Shown here: piece after piece, positions 32,924 to 40,132 of the stretch | Numbering within the stretch: position 1 is the first letter of the stretch | How the letters are laid out: each line of letters begins with the position of its first letter | IMG/VR virus record: IMGVR_UViG_3300032293_001888 | Location: 1 to 50,988 of that record | Strand: one strand, 5' to 3' | DNA from: a virus | Length of the DNA: 50,988 nt | The notes under the pieces: model-generated | Databases searched by the model: none | Told to the model about the DNA's origin: nothing | The model's input: the letters and a program-made list of their open reading frames with translations, nothing else | Made by a program: the position numbers and the translations under genes

Positions 32924-34317
32924 TATTTTTTAATCACTTTTTGTAACTTCGCATCACTATTATTAATTGCACTATATTTTCTAGAAGAACTATCTTTTGC
33001 AATCTCAACGACAGTTTGATATACTGTTGGTTGAATAATATGCCTTACAGCAGTTACCAAATATTTACCAGAATAAAATTTATCCAAACCTTTTGAACTT
33101 GTAGTTGGACTTAAAGTAAATAATTTCACATCAATTGTTCTTCCAACACTTATACCTGGATCACCAGGTATTGTCATTTTTATTACGGTATAATTTGCCA
33201 AAGAAATTTGTGCAGTTCTATTTGGAACATATGTTTCGATTGCAATATTTTTTGCAACCGCACCAGGCACTTGTTTTATATATGCAGCATTGGACTGCAC
33301 AGCATTTCCTGTAAAAACTTTAAAATTTGAATCTGGTGATCTGGATTGTGTGAGTCCCAATCGATTTCTCATTTCATTTGAAACATCTTCTGCATTTAAA
33401 CTTGCCGACTCATCATCTTCATAATTGTATATTGTGGTATTTGCTTTTTTTGCCAATGTATCTATAGAGATTAATTTATTTGCAAATGTGCCTTGATTTA
33501 TCTCATTCAACATATCAAAGGTTTTAACAAATTCATAATTTAATATGGTATTCATCTTTTCTTTAAATGACTGTTCATTGTCACCAAGATTTTTTAATTG
33601 GTATTTGTAAGTTCCATATATTGGTTGTTTATACATCGACTGTAATGATCTAAAATTAAATCCATCTTTATTTTGAAAAAATAACATGTCAGCTATTTTA
33701 TCTTTTTGGTTAAAGCTTGCTGGTCTGGCATAACTTGACAACCAGCTGATTGCTTCAAATGGTTTTAATCTAGGAATAATAAAATCATATACTCCTGTGG
33801 TTTCTTCTATTGTTGCAATTTTTTTACTATCGACAAATAGACCACCATTAGAGTTACTTAAAACACCTCTGATTATGTCGGATATTTTTGTGCCCACAAC
33901 CGATTTACTTATTTTGGTCTGTTCTGATAACATCAATTCTTCTGAACAGAAATACATTTTATAACTTTCTGTGTTCATATTACCAGAAGGTTTTCTATTC
34001 TCAATTTTATAAACTCTCACGGTTTGTTTGATATTATTAGGCGCACCTTTTATTTTACCAAAATTTAATTCTAAAAATTGATTACCTGTTTCTTGTAACA
34101 ATTCGATAAATCCTTGACCGTCTTGTACAGTAAGATATCCAGAAATGGAAAAACTGTAAATGTCCTCATAATAACACAATTCAACCAACAATTTTCTCAA
34201 ATCAAATGCTTGGCCATTGGCCGTTAAAAAATTGATTGTATCAAGTGAATAATCTTGAGTATAAAATACTCCAGGATTTTCTGTAAGAGTTGAATTAGGT
34301 TGTTCAATTTCTGCCAT
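32923..34317 (-). CDS. 27: Baseplate hub subunit, gp27-like (464 aa)
   Basis: Located directly upstream of the gp5 OB-fold gene. It has hub-type segments: LRKLLVELCYYEDIYSFSIS, LQETGNQFLELNFGKI, VGTKISDIIRGVL, RLKPFEAISWLSSYARP, DMLFFQNKDGFNFRSL and near the end YSGKYLVTAVRHIIQ. This order (two tube-like domains, then the AISWL...R(P/A)...FFQ(N/T)...GFxFxS core) matches T4 gp27/gpD-type hub proteins. It is somewhat longer than T4 gp27 (391 aa). The trimeric hub carries the gp5 spike and connects to the tail tube. Confidence 0.85.
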   Translation of the reverse strand: MAEIEQPNSTLTENPGVFYTQDYSLDTINFLTANGQAFDLRKLLVELCYYEDIYSFSISGYLTVQDGQGFIELLQETGNQFLELNFGKIKGAPNNIKQTVRVYKIENRKPSGNMNTESYKMYFCSEELMLSEQTKISKSVVGTKISDIIRGVLSNSNGGLFVDSKKIATIEETTGVYDFIIPRLKPFEAISWLSSYARPASFNQKDKIADMLFFQNKDGFNFRSLQSMYKQPIYGTYKYQLKNLGDNEQSFKEKMNTILNYEFVKTFDMLNEINQGTFANKLISIDTLAKKANTTIYNYEDDESASLNAEDVSNEMRNRLGLTQSRSPDSNFKVFTGNAVQSNAAYIKQVPGAVAKNIAIETYVPNRTAQISLANYTVIKMTIPGDPGISVGRTIDVKLFTLSPTTSSKGLDKFYSGKYLVTAVRHIIQPTVYQTVVEIAKDSSSRKYSAINNSDAKLQKVIKK

Positions 34318-34320
34318 AAA

Positions 34321-34914
34321 TTATACCATTAATTCTTGAAATTGTGCTTCCAATTGATCCACATAATTTGCATTTAATATCTTTATCGTTCTTTTAGATT
34401 CATTTAAACGCACCTCATAATCATAATAAGTTACTATTGATTTAGTAATGGTAATTGTTACATTACCTGTGACTAATTGATATGTGGTTACACTAGGATT
34501 TAAAGTATTATAGGTGCTTTCATCTATAATAATATTGTTAACCGTTGTTGTTTGTGTAGTTGCATCATATTGAGTAATAGTTTTTTCATATTGATATGCT
34601 GTATTGTATGGATTAAAAGTTTGATATTTGTTAGTAATATAAGAATCAAACGAATTTGAATTGAGTGGCCAATCCCATTGTGGATCAGTTATTTGATTTG
34701 CAAATAAAACAATCCAATATCGATAGGAGTTGCCATAATATTTGTATGCGACAATCTCTGGAGTATCTCCGTCTTGTATATCATAATCATAGTACAATAA
34801 TGGGTTCTTTAAAATTTCAGGAATAATAGAACATCTTGCCATTAAATCTGTCATTAACACCGACACACCATTGGTTGTCTTAATTATTTTAGGTAAAGAA
34901 TCAAAATATTGCAT
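34321..34914 (-). CDS. 53: Baseplate wedge subunit gp53 (197 aa)
   Basis: MQYFDSLPKIIKTTNG, then VSVLMTDLMARCSI, YYDYDIQDGDTPEIVAYKYY and YRYWIVLFANQITDPQWDWP are hallmarks of T4 gp53, whose N-terminal half resembles LysM. Length is essentially that of T4 gp53 (196 aa). It ends YVDQLEAQFQELMV. gp53 bridges neighbouring wedges in the inner baseplate. It lies 3 nt upstream of the gp27-like gene and 1 nt downstream of the gp48/54-like gene. Confidence 0.92.
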   Translation of the reverse strand: MQYFDSLPKIIKTTNGVSVLMTDLMARCSIIPEILKNPLLYYDYDIQDGDTPEIVAYKYYGNSYRYWIVLFANQITDPQWDWPLNSNSFDSYITNKYQTFNPYNTAYQYEKTITQYDATTQTTTVNNIIIDESTYNTLNPSVTTYQLVTGNVTITITKSIVTYYDYEVRLNESKRTIKILNANYVDQLEAQFQELMV

Positions 34915-34915
34915 T

Positions 34916-35905
34916 TTAATATCCTTGTTCGACTTTTTGCTTTGTAATCAGTTCGAGTTCTCTGAATTCAATCGTCAATGTTGTCTGTACTGGTGCACCA
35001 TCGGTGTGTGCAGAAAATCCTTGTGGTGCATAATCCACATTGATGTTTGTAATAACACTTTCGGTTACTTGACTAATGTTTTTGTTGACTCGTCCATTAA
35101 ATCTAAAAGTTGGTGTGAATGTCGCTGGCGGTACAAAAAACATACCACCACCTGATCCTTCGACAAGTCTTGGAGCAGCATGAGTTTTGAACATCTTTAT
35201 GATAGCAGCAACAGTTTCGGCCTCTTGTTTTGAATATGGAGTAAAAGTGAAAGCCAATTGATATGTTCTAAAATCGATACCATCAAACAAAACTTGCTGA
35301 TTTGGATTAAGTGCATATCCAGATCCTTTTAATAAAAGTCGAGCTGCAGGATTGTTTAATGCTTGAGTTACGGCTGAAACAACACGACCTACACCTAACG
35401 GAAGACTACTTGCAGCCGTTAATAAATCTGTTTGGCCATAACTAGCTGCATAAGTAAAATTTAGCGTGTCAGGCATATACAAAGAAATGGATTTGGTGCT
35501 TGTTTTTGTACGATTACTAAGGACCAAATTTAATTCTTTTGTGTAACTACCATCTTCAAGTTTTCCAAATGTACTTTTAAGAGCATCTGCACCTAAATCA
35601 AATACCTCTTGAGCTCCGCCACTTTCATAGGCTTCTTTTGTTTTTTCTGCTGCTTTTTGTATACCATCACCTGTTTTACCAACAGTTTCTATGACTTGAT
35701 TTTTAAGCTCCACATATTTTATAGGATTAATCTCGTTAATCGCAAAATTAACCACATGACCTCTGGTGGCCGATTGCAAATCTCTTGGATATTGTAAATC
35801 TTGTCGACCAAATGGATTTTTATATAGTGAGCCCAATGGTCCGTTTGTGACAATTCCTGGTATAGATACACCACCGATAGATGTTGGGATGGTAATGAGA
35901 GCCAT
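34916..35905 (-). CDS. Baseplate tail-tube cap, gp48/gp54-like (329 aa)
   Basis: The N-terminal part (LYKNPFGRQDLQYPRDLQS; HVVNFAINEIN) and C-terminal tube-like domain (FRTYQLAFTFTPYSKQEAE; IIKMFKTHAAPR; TFRFNGRVNKNISQV; VDYAPQGFSAHTDGAPVQT; LTIEFREL) match the T4-like tube cap/initiator family. The tube-fold ending GxPVxTxLxLxFxEL is characteristic. Length is between T4 gp54 (320) and gp48 (364), so I do not choose between them. It is the first minus-strand gene after the strand switch; CATAAATA lies 33 nt upstream and a weak AGAGA Shine-Dalgarno is present. Confidence 0.83.
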   Translation of the reverse strand: MALITIPTSIGGVSIPGIVTNGPLGSLYKNPFGRQDLQYPRDLQSATRGHVVNFAINEINPIKYVELKNQVIETVGKTGDGIQKAAEKTKEAYESGGAQEVFDLGADALKSTFGKLEDGSYTKELNLVLSNRTKTSTKSISLYMPDTLNFTYAASYGQTDLLTAASSLPLGVGRVVSAVTQALNNPAARLLLKGSGYALNPNQQVLFDGIDFRTYQLAFTFTPYSKQEAETVAAIIKMFKTHAAPRLVEGSGGGMFFVPPATFTPTFRFNGRVNKNISQVTESVITNINVDYAPQGFSAHTDGAPVQTTLTIEFRELELITKQKVEQGY

Positions 35906-35942
35906 TTAAAATCTCTTTTAATGTGTTGAATATATATTATTT
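35906..35942. promoter_or_regulatory. Divergent intergenic region with a late-type element
   Basis: This 37-nt gap separates leftward wedge/hub genes from rightward gp4. The minus strand carries CATAAATA at 35938-35945 (one mismatch to the late octamer, overlapping the gp4 start). The plus strand is A/T only around the gp4 start (AATATATATTATTT), so a rightward promoter is not clear. Confidence 0.5.
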
Positions 35943-36377
35943 ATGGCTTATTCCGGACGATTTACACCTCGAAATCCTCAAAAATACATTGGGGATTATA
36001 AAAATATCATTTACCGCTCTTCGTGGGAGTGCAAAATGATGGATTGGCTCGATAGAAATCCTAATATTATCTCTTGGGCTTCTGAAGAATTAATCATTCC
36101 TTACATCTCTCCTGTAGATGGCCGTTGGCACCGATACTTTCCTGACTTTCTTGTAAAGATGAGAGCTAAAGATGGTAAGTTAAAAACCATGTTACTTGAA
36201 GTAAAACCAAAGAAACAATCTCAGGCACCAGAACCACAGAAAAGAATTACTAAACGATATATCAATGAGGTTGCAACTTACGGAATAAATCAATCCAAAT
36301 GGAAAGCCGCAACAGAATACTGTCTAGACCGTGGTTGGGAGTTTCAAGTAATCACGGAAGACCACTTGGGACTGTAA
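35943..36377 (+). CDS. 4: Head completion nuclease gp4 (144 aa)
   Basis: MAYSGRFTPRNPQKYIGD aligns with T4 gp4 MAYSGKWVPKNISKYRGD. YRSSWECKMMDWLDRNP matches YRSNWEKFFFEWLDKNP, and YINEVATYGINQSKWKAA matches FMNEIYTYSVNTDKWKAA. A PD-(D/E)xK nuclease core is visible: E29, D68 (FPDF) and E86-x-K88 (LEVKPKK). In T4 gp4 (gp50) is needed to complete DNA-filled heads before tail joining, probably by trimming DNA ends. It is the first gene of the rightward operon. Confidence 0.95.
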   Translation: MAYSGRFTPRNPQKYIGDYKNIIYRSSWECKMMDWLDRNPNIISWASEELIIPYISPVDGRWHRYFPDFLVKMRAKDGKLKTMLLEVKPKKQSQAPEPQKRITKRYINEVATYGINQSKWKAATEYCLDRGWEFQVITEDHLGL

Positions 36378-36389
36378 CTAAATAATCTA

Positions 36390-36983
36390 ATGGCATATAC
36401 ATCTAAACTCACGACCTTAGCGAAACAAAAAACGGCAGCGCAATTACAAACTGCCAGTCGTGATTCGTATCGTTGGTTAATGAAGAAGATTAGTGAATTA
36501 AACAATCCAACAAGCATCGCTTCGGTGATTGCTCGTGAAGATAGAGGCAACCGATTCATCAATGGTGGATTATACTATTTTTATTATGATCCAAAAGGCA
36601 AGGCTGATCTACCATACTATGATCGTTTTCCTTTGGTATTGGTATTAGAGATATACAAAGATGGTTTTTTAGGTCTGAACCTGCATTATTTGCCAATCCG
36701 TCAACGAATTGGTCTTTTGGATAACTTGATGGAATACGCTGACCTAGACAAGAACAAAGACATTCTGCGTATGCGTGTCACCTATGATATATTAAACGCC
36801 TCCAAGCGGTTTAAAGAGTTCAAACCGTGTCTTAAAAAGTATTTGTTCGGCCATGTCCAGTCAAAGATACTTGCCGTTCAGCCAAATGAGTGGGATATAG
36901 CGGCATTTTTGCCAATTCAGCAATTCAGAAAAGCTACCACATCAGAAGTGTGGCAAGATTCACTAGAAGAAATAAGGAAATAA
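36390..36983 (+). CDS. Conserved T4-like virion/assembly protein (197 aa)
   Basis: It begins MAYTSKLTTLAKQKTAAQLQ. Core motifs are GGLYYFYYDPKGK, LPYYDRFPLVLVLEIYKDGF, GLNLHYLPIRQRIGLLDNL, FKPCLKKYLFGHVQSKIL and NEWDIAAFLPIQQFRKAT. This pattern is common in T4-like aquatic phages, but I cannot link it securely to a named T4 gene. In T4 the neighbour of gene 4 is gene 2 (DNA-end protector), so that is a candidate by position only. It starts 12 nt after gp4 and ends 1 nt before the next gene. Confidence 0.75.
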   Translation: MAYTSKLTTLAKQKTAAQLQTASRDSYRWLMKKISELNNPTSIASVIAREDRGNRFINGGLYYFYYDPKGKADLPYYDRFPLVLVLEIYKDGFLGLNLHYLPIRQRIGLLDNLMEYADLDKNKDILRMRVTYDILNASKRFKEFKPCLKKYLFGHVQSKILAVQPNEWDIAAFLPIQQFRKATTSEVWQDSLEEIRK

Positions 36984-36984
36984 A

Positions 36985-37725
36985 ATGGCAGGTTCCATTA
37001 ACGACTTCAAGGCAAGTTTTCAAAAAGATTTGGCCAGACCAAATAAATTTGATGTGAATATTCCTGTGCCTTTGACTTTAATACCTTATGTTAAAAATGC
37101 AAAAAATTTAGTTTATCGTTGTGAAAATGCCAATTTACCTGGTAGAAATTTTGCAACTCTAGAACAAAAAATAGGATCAAATCCTGTTGAAAAGTATCCA
37201 TACTTGACAACATATAATGATTTAGATTTAACTTTTATAGTTGATGATGACATGAATCAAAAAGTGTTTTTTGATGCGTGGTTAAACTTTATCAATCCAA
37301 CATATAATTACAACTTTAGATATAAAGGTGATTATTCAACCGCAATCACAATTAATCAATATGATGTTACAAATCAAATTTCATATTCTATTAATTTGTA
37401 TGACGCTTATCCTGTTTCTATGAATCAGATGGACTTGGATTGGTCGGCAGATGGTTATCATAAGTTGAATGTTACTTTTGCATACACATACTACCAGAAT
37501 AATTCGTTACAGGCTTATGGTATGCAATTGATTGATGCGGGACTTGGATTCTTTGCGGATTCCATTGGTGGTTTGGGTGGTAATGCCATCGGTGGTTTAG
37601 GTCAAGCAGCTAATGCTTTACCAAATGCTTTAGGTGGTGCTGTACCATTCAAAGATCCAGATCAACCTTTTAGTGCTTCTGGTGCTCGATCTTTTAACGA
37701 AATCACAGACGAATTTGATAGATAA
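36985..37725 (+). CDS. Tail-tube-fold structural protein, gp19/gp54-like (246 aa)
   Basis: It starts MAGSINDFKASFQKDLARPN. RPNKFDVNIPVPL, YRCENANLPGRNFATLEQ, YPYLTTYNDLDLTFIVDDD, FFDAWLNFINPTYNYNF and VSMNQMDLDWSADGYHKLNV are the strand order of the tail-tube fold. A C-terminal extension from about residue 180 is Gly/Ala-rich (IGGLGGNAIGGLGQAANAL) and hydrophobic, ending FNEITDEFDR. It could be a second tube initiator, complementing the gp48/54-like protein on the other strand, or a tube-like hub ring. AATGGAGTG follows its stop as the Shine-Dalgarno of gp26. Confidence 0.75.
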   Translation: MAGSINDFKASFQKDLARPNKFDVNIPVPLTLIPYVKNAKNLVYRCENANLPGRNFATLEQKIGSNPVEKYPYLTTYNDLDLTFIVDDDMNQKVFFDAWLNFINPTYNYNFRYKGDYSTAITINQYDVTNQISYSINLYDAYPVSMNQMDLDWSADGYHKLNVTFAYTYYQNNSLQAYGMQLIDAGLGFFADSIGGLGGNAIGGLGQAANALPNALGGAVPFKDPDQPFSASGARSFNEITDEFDR

Positions 37726-37748
37726 TTTTTTAATGGAGTGAAAATAAA

Positions 37749-38474
37749 ATGGCTTTACCAAAACTTGATGTGCCAACATATGAAATTGTTTTACCTGTTT
37801 CTAAAACAAAAATAAAATTTAGACCGTTTCTAGTTAAAGAACAAAGAAACTTATTGATGGCGATTGAATCAAATGAATCGGCAACAATACAACAGAATGT
37901 AAAAGACATTCTTTATAACTGTACCTTGACAGAAGGTATTGATATTGAGAAATTGCCTATCATTGATGTAGAATTTTACTTCATCAATCTTCGTGCCAAA
38001 TCAGTAGGTGAGATTGTTGAATCGAAATATAAATGCAACAATATGGTCGGCGACAAAGAATGTGGTAATGTTATGGAGACTGAAGTTGATTTGCAAAATA
38101 TTGTTGTGCAGACGAATGATTCTGTTTCTCCAGAGATTCAACTGACACCACAGATTACAATTAAGTTAAAGTATCCAGAATTTGGCATCGTGCAAGATTC
38201 ATTAAAGTATGATTCTATTGCAGAAACCACATTCAATATGATTTCTGAAAGTATCGAATACATTTATGATGGTGAACAATTCTATTATGGTACAGAAGCT
38301 GAACCAGGTGAAATGTTGGAGTTTGTAGAAGGTATGAACCAAGAACAATTTTCAAAGGTCGAAAACTTTTTTAATAATTTACCAAAACTGAAAAAAGAAA
38401 TTGAAATTGATTGTAGTAAATGTGGTTATCATCATAAAATTGAAGTAGAAGGACTTGAAAGTTTTTTCGGTTAA
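37749..38474 (+). CDS. 26: Baseplate hub assembly protein gp26-like (241 aa, zero-frame product)
   Basis: T4_baseplate (gp26) family: KIKFRPFLVKEQRNLLMAIE, LTEGIDIEKLPIIDVEFYFI and LRAKSVGEIVESKYKC are diagnostic. Four cysteines in two pairs (C96/C105 and C222/C225 in DCSKCGYHH) look like a zinc ribbon. The protein is a tail-assembly chaperone/hub assembly factor. The last codons read AGT TTT TTC GGT TAA, so a T TTT TTC slippery heptamer lies just before the stop. In the -1 frame translation could continue for 62 residues (separate entry). Confidence 0.88.
   Translation: MALPKLDVPTYEIVLPVSKTKIKFRPFLVKEQRNLLMAIESNESATIQQNVKDILYNCTLTEGIDIEKLPIIDVEFYFINLRAKSVGEIVESKYKCNNMVGDKECGNVMETEVDLQNIVVQTNDSVSPEIQLTPQITIKLKYPEFGIVQDSLKYDSIAETTFNMISESIEYIYDGEQFYYGTEAEPGEMLEFVEGMNQEQFSKVENFFNNLPKLKKEIEIDCSKCGYHHKIEVEGLESFFG
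38462..38468 (+). promoter_or_regulatory. Candidate -1 ribosomal frameshift site (U UUU UUC)
   Basis: Heptamer T TTT TTC in the zero frame of gp26 fits X XXY YYZ, a canonical -1 slippery sequence. It is two codons before the gp26 stop (GGT TAA). After slippage the next codon is CGG at 38468-38470 and the frame stays open to 38656. Confidence 0.65.
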
Positions 38475-38656
38475 TATTTCGTCATGACAATTTAAAGAAT
38501 TACTATAAGACTAACTTTTCTTTGATGCAGCACCATAAGTATAGTCTATCTGAACTTGAGAATATGATGCCTTGGGAAAGGGATATTTACGTTTCCATGT
38601 TGATTGCGTATATTGAAGAAGAAAATGCTAAAATACGGGAAAGACAAAAAAAATAG
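38468..38656 (+). CDS. -1 frame extension of gp26 / small tail-assembly ORF (62 aa as extension, 43 aa from its own ATG)
   Basis: From CGG at 38468 the frame encodes RLIFRHDNLKNYYKTNF, then SLMQHHKYSLSELENMMPW and ERDIYVSMLIAYIEEENAK, ending RERQKK and TAG at 38654-38656. An internal ATG at 38525 gives a 43-aa product, but the open frame begins upstream of it exactly at the slippery site and the residues before that ATG look protein-like. The pattern (helical, SELExMMPWERDIYVxxL) resembles the C-terminal part of phage tail-assembly chaperones made by frameshift (lambda G-T type). Neighbouring genes abut it: the next ATG is at 38660. Confidence 0.7.
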   Translation, partial: RLIFRHDNLKNYYKTNFSLMQHHKYSLSELENMMPWERDIYVSMLIAYIEEENAKIRERQKK

Positions 38657-38659
38657 TAA

Positions 38660-40132
38660 ATGGATTATCAACAGGCCGCAGATACTCGCAAAAAGGGTTT
38701 ATTCTCCGCAATCACAGATAAATTGGTTGCTGGTCAAGGCATTGGTTCGTCTGTTGGTGGAGCCATATCCGAAAAAACTCAAGCAACAGTCAAAGGATTC
38801 AAAGAAAAGTTTGACATACTCAACATAGCTAAGACACTAACAGGTGGCAGTAATTTAGCTCCTGCATTATTGGGTAGAATGATGGGTAGAAAAAAAGAAG
38901 ATATTGCTTATTTTGCCGGTGCCAAGAATAAGAAGATTGGTGGCCTCAGTTCCACAAAAACAAATGAGATGGCAGTTGAAGTTCTTGGTTTGATATATCG
39001 TGAGATGGTAAGAACCGAAGAACAAAGAAAAATAGATTTTGCTGATGTTGAAGCAGAAAAGAATAAAGAATTAGAAGCGGAAGATACCAGAAACAAACAG
39101 ATTATTGCAGCATTAACTGGTAGAAAAAGACCAACCAAAAAGGTTAAGGTCGAAAAAAAGAAAAAAGAAACAAAAGAGAAAAAACCAAAGGCGGGAGCTC
39201 CTGCCATTTCAATTGGTAAAAAAGGTGTCGAAACAATTTCAAAATTGTCTCCTTTTAAAACTATACAGAAAGCAATAACAACAGTTGTCACACCATCAAG
39301 AGTTGCTGGTGGTGCTATTTTAGGTGCTGCTGGTATTTCGGCAGCAGCAGCAATATCGATTAAAGGTGAAACAGGTAAGACTGCTACATCAAAACAAGAT
39401 ATTTTAGATAAAGCAGGCCAAGTTGTACAGAATGATCCTAAACCCGGAGTTACATCATATGGAATTTTTGGTATGAATTCTGGATCAGGAACAGTTCAAC
39501 AATTTCTTGCTGAAAATCCACAATTTGGAATAACAGCAAAGCCTGCTACACCAGAGTTTGACAAACAATGGAAAGAAGTTGCCAAACAAAAAGGTCCAGA
39601 ATTTTTGGATGCTCAGTTAATGTGGCACGATAAACACATAGTACAACCATTAAGAAAAGAATTAACAAACAAACTGCCACGAGGTGTGCAACCAAACGAA
39701 CAAGTATTGGCTTATATGGCTGATAGAAGAATTCAGTATGGAAGAGTACAAGAACAATCAGCACTACAATATGCTTCTGGTGCAAAAACACCAGCAGAGT
39801 GGATTGAAAAAATGACCGAGTATGATTTATCAAATCTTGGTACTGCTTTTTCTACTTATTTGAAAGAACATCCAGAGGCAAAAAAAGGTTTAATTAATCG
39901 CCTTGAAATGAGAAAAAGCATGGCACTTTCTGTTTCTCCCGATAACAACACAGGTAATCAAATAGAACAATCTTCAAAAGTTAATAAAGATGCCAAAGCT
40001 CAAGCCGATGCTTCAGCTATGCAACAAAAAAATGTAAATACCACTAATGTATCTTCTTCAAATCAATATGCTGAAAATGCAGAAAAGGAAGATGATAGAA
40101 GTGCATATGATAAAAAGGTTAAACAACGATGA
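38660..40132 (+). CDS. Hub/tape-measure-type protein with lysozyme-like domain (490 aa)
   Basis: Residues 1-115 (MDYQQAADTRKKGLFSAI; ISEKTQATVKGFKEKFD; LAPALLGRMMGRKKEDIAYF) are paralogous to the start of the next gene. Residues 155-178 form a Lys-rich linker, and 214-234 an Ala/Gly-rich hydrophobic stretch (VAGGAILGAAGISAAAA). From about 236 to 425 is a region matching murein-hydrolase domains found in VgrG/tail spike proteins: GETG at 236-239 (E237 candidate acid), SYGIFGMNSGSGTVQQFL at 266-283, FDKQWKEVAKQKGPEFLDAQ at 300-319 and DRRIQYGR. The C-terminus is Gln/Asn-rich. I infer tail-borne peptidoglycan degradation during entry. Confidence 0.72.
   Translation: MDYQQAADTRKKGLFSAITDKLVAGQGIGSSVGGAISEKTQATVKGFKEKFDILNIAKTLTGGSNLAPALLGRMMGRKKEDIAYFAGAKNKKIGGLSSTKTNEMAVEVLGLIYREMVRTEEQRKIDFADVEAEKNKELEAEDTRNKQIIAALTGRKRPTKKVKVEKKKKETKEKKPKAGAPAISIGKKGVETISKLSPFKTIQKAITTVVTPSRVAGGAILGAAGISAAAAISIKGETGKTATSKQDILDKAGQVVQNDPKPGVTSYGIFGMNSGSGTVQQFLAENPQFGITAKPATPEFDKQWKEVAKQKGPEFLDAQLMWHDKHIVQPLRKELTNKLPRGVQPNEQVLAYMADRRIQYGRVQEQSALQYASGAKTPAEWIEKMTEYDLSNLGTAFSTYLKEHPEAKKGLINRLEMRKSMALSVSPDNNTGNQIEQSSKVNKDAKAQADASAMQQKNVNTTNVSSSNQYAENAEKEDDRSAYDKKVKQR

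Noticed and set aside
36390-36983. Firm assignment as gp2 (DNA-end protector)
   Set aside because: Only gene position supports it; I could not match the sequence to T4 gp2.
38604-38828. A 74-aa basic frame starting at TTG on the plus strand
   Set aside because: It overlaps both the -1 extension of gp26 and the start of the 490-aa gene in another frame and has no ribosome site or conserved pattern.
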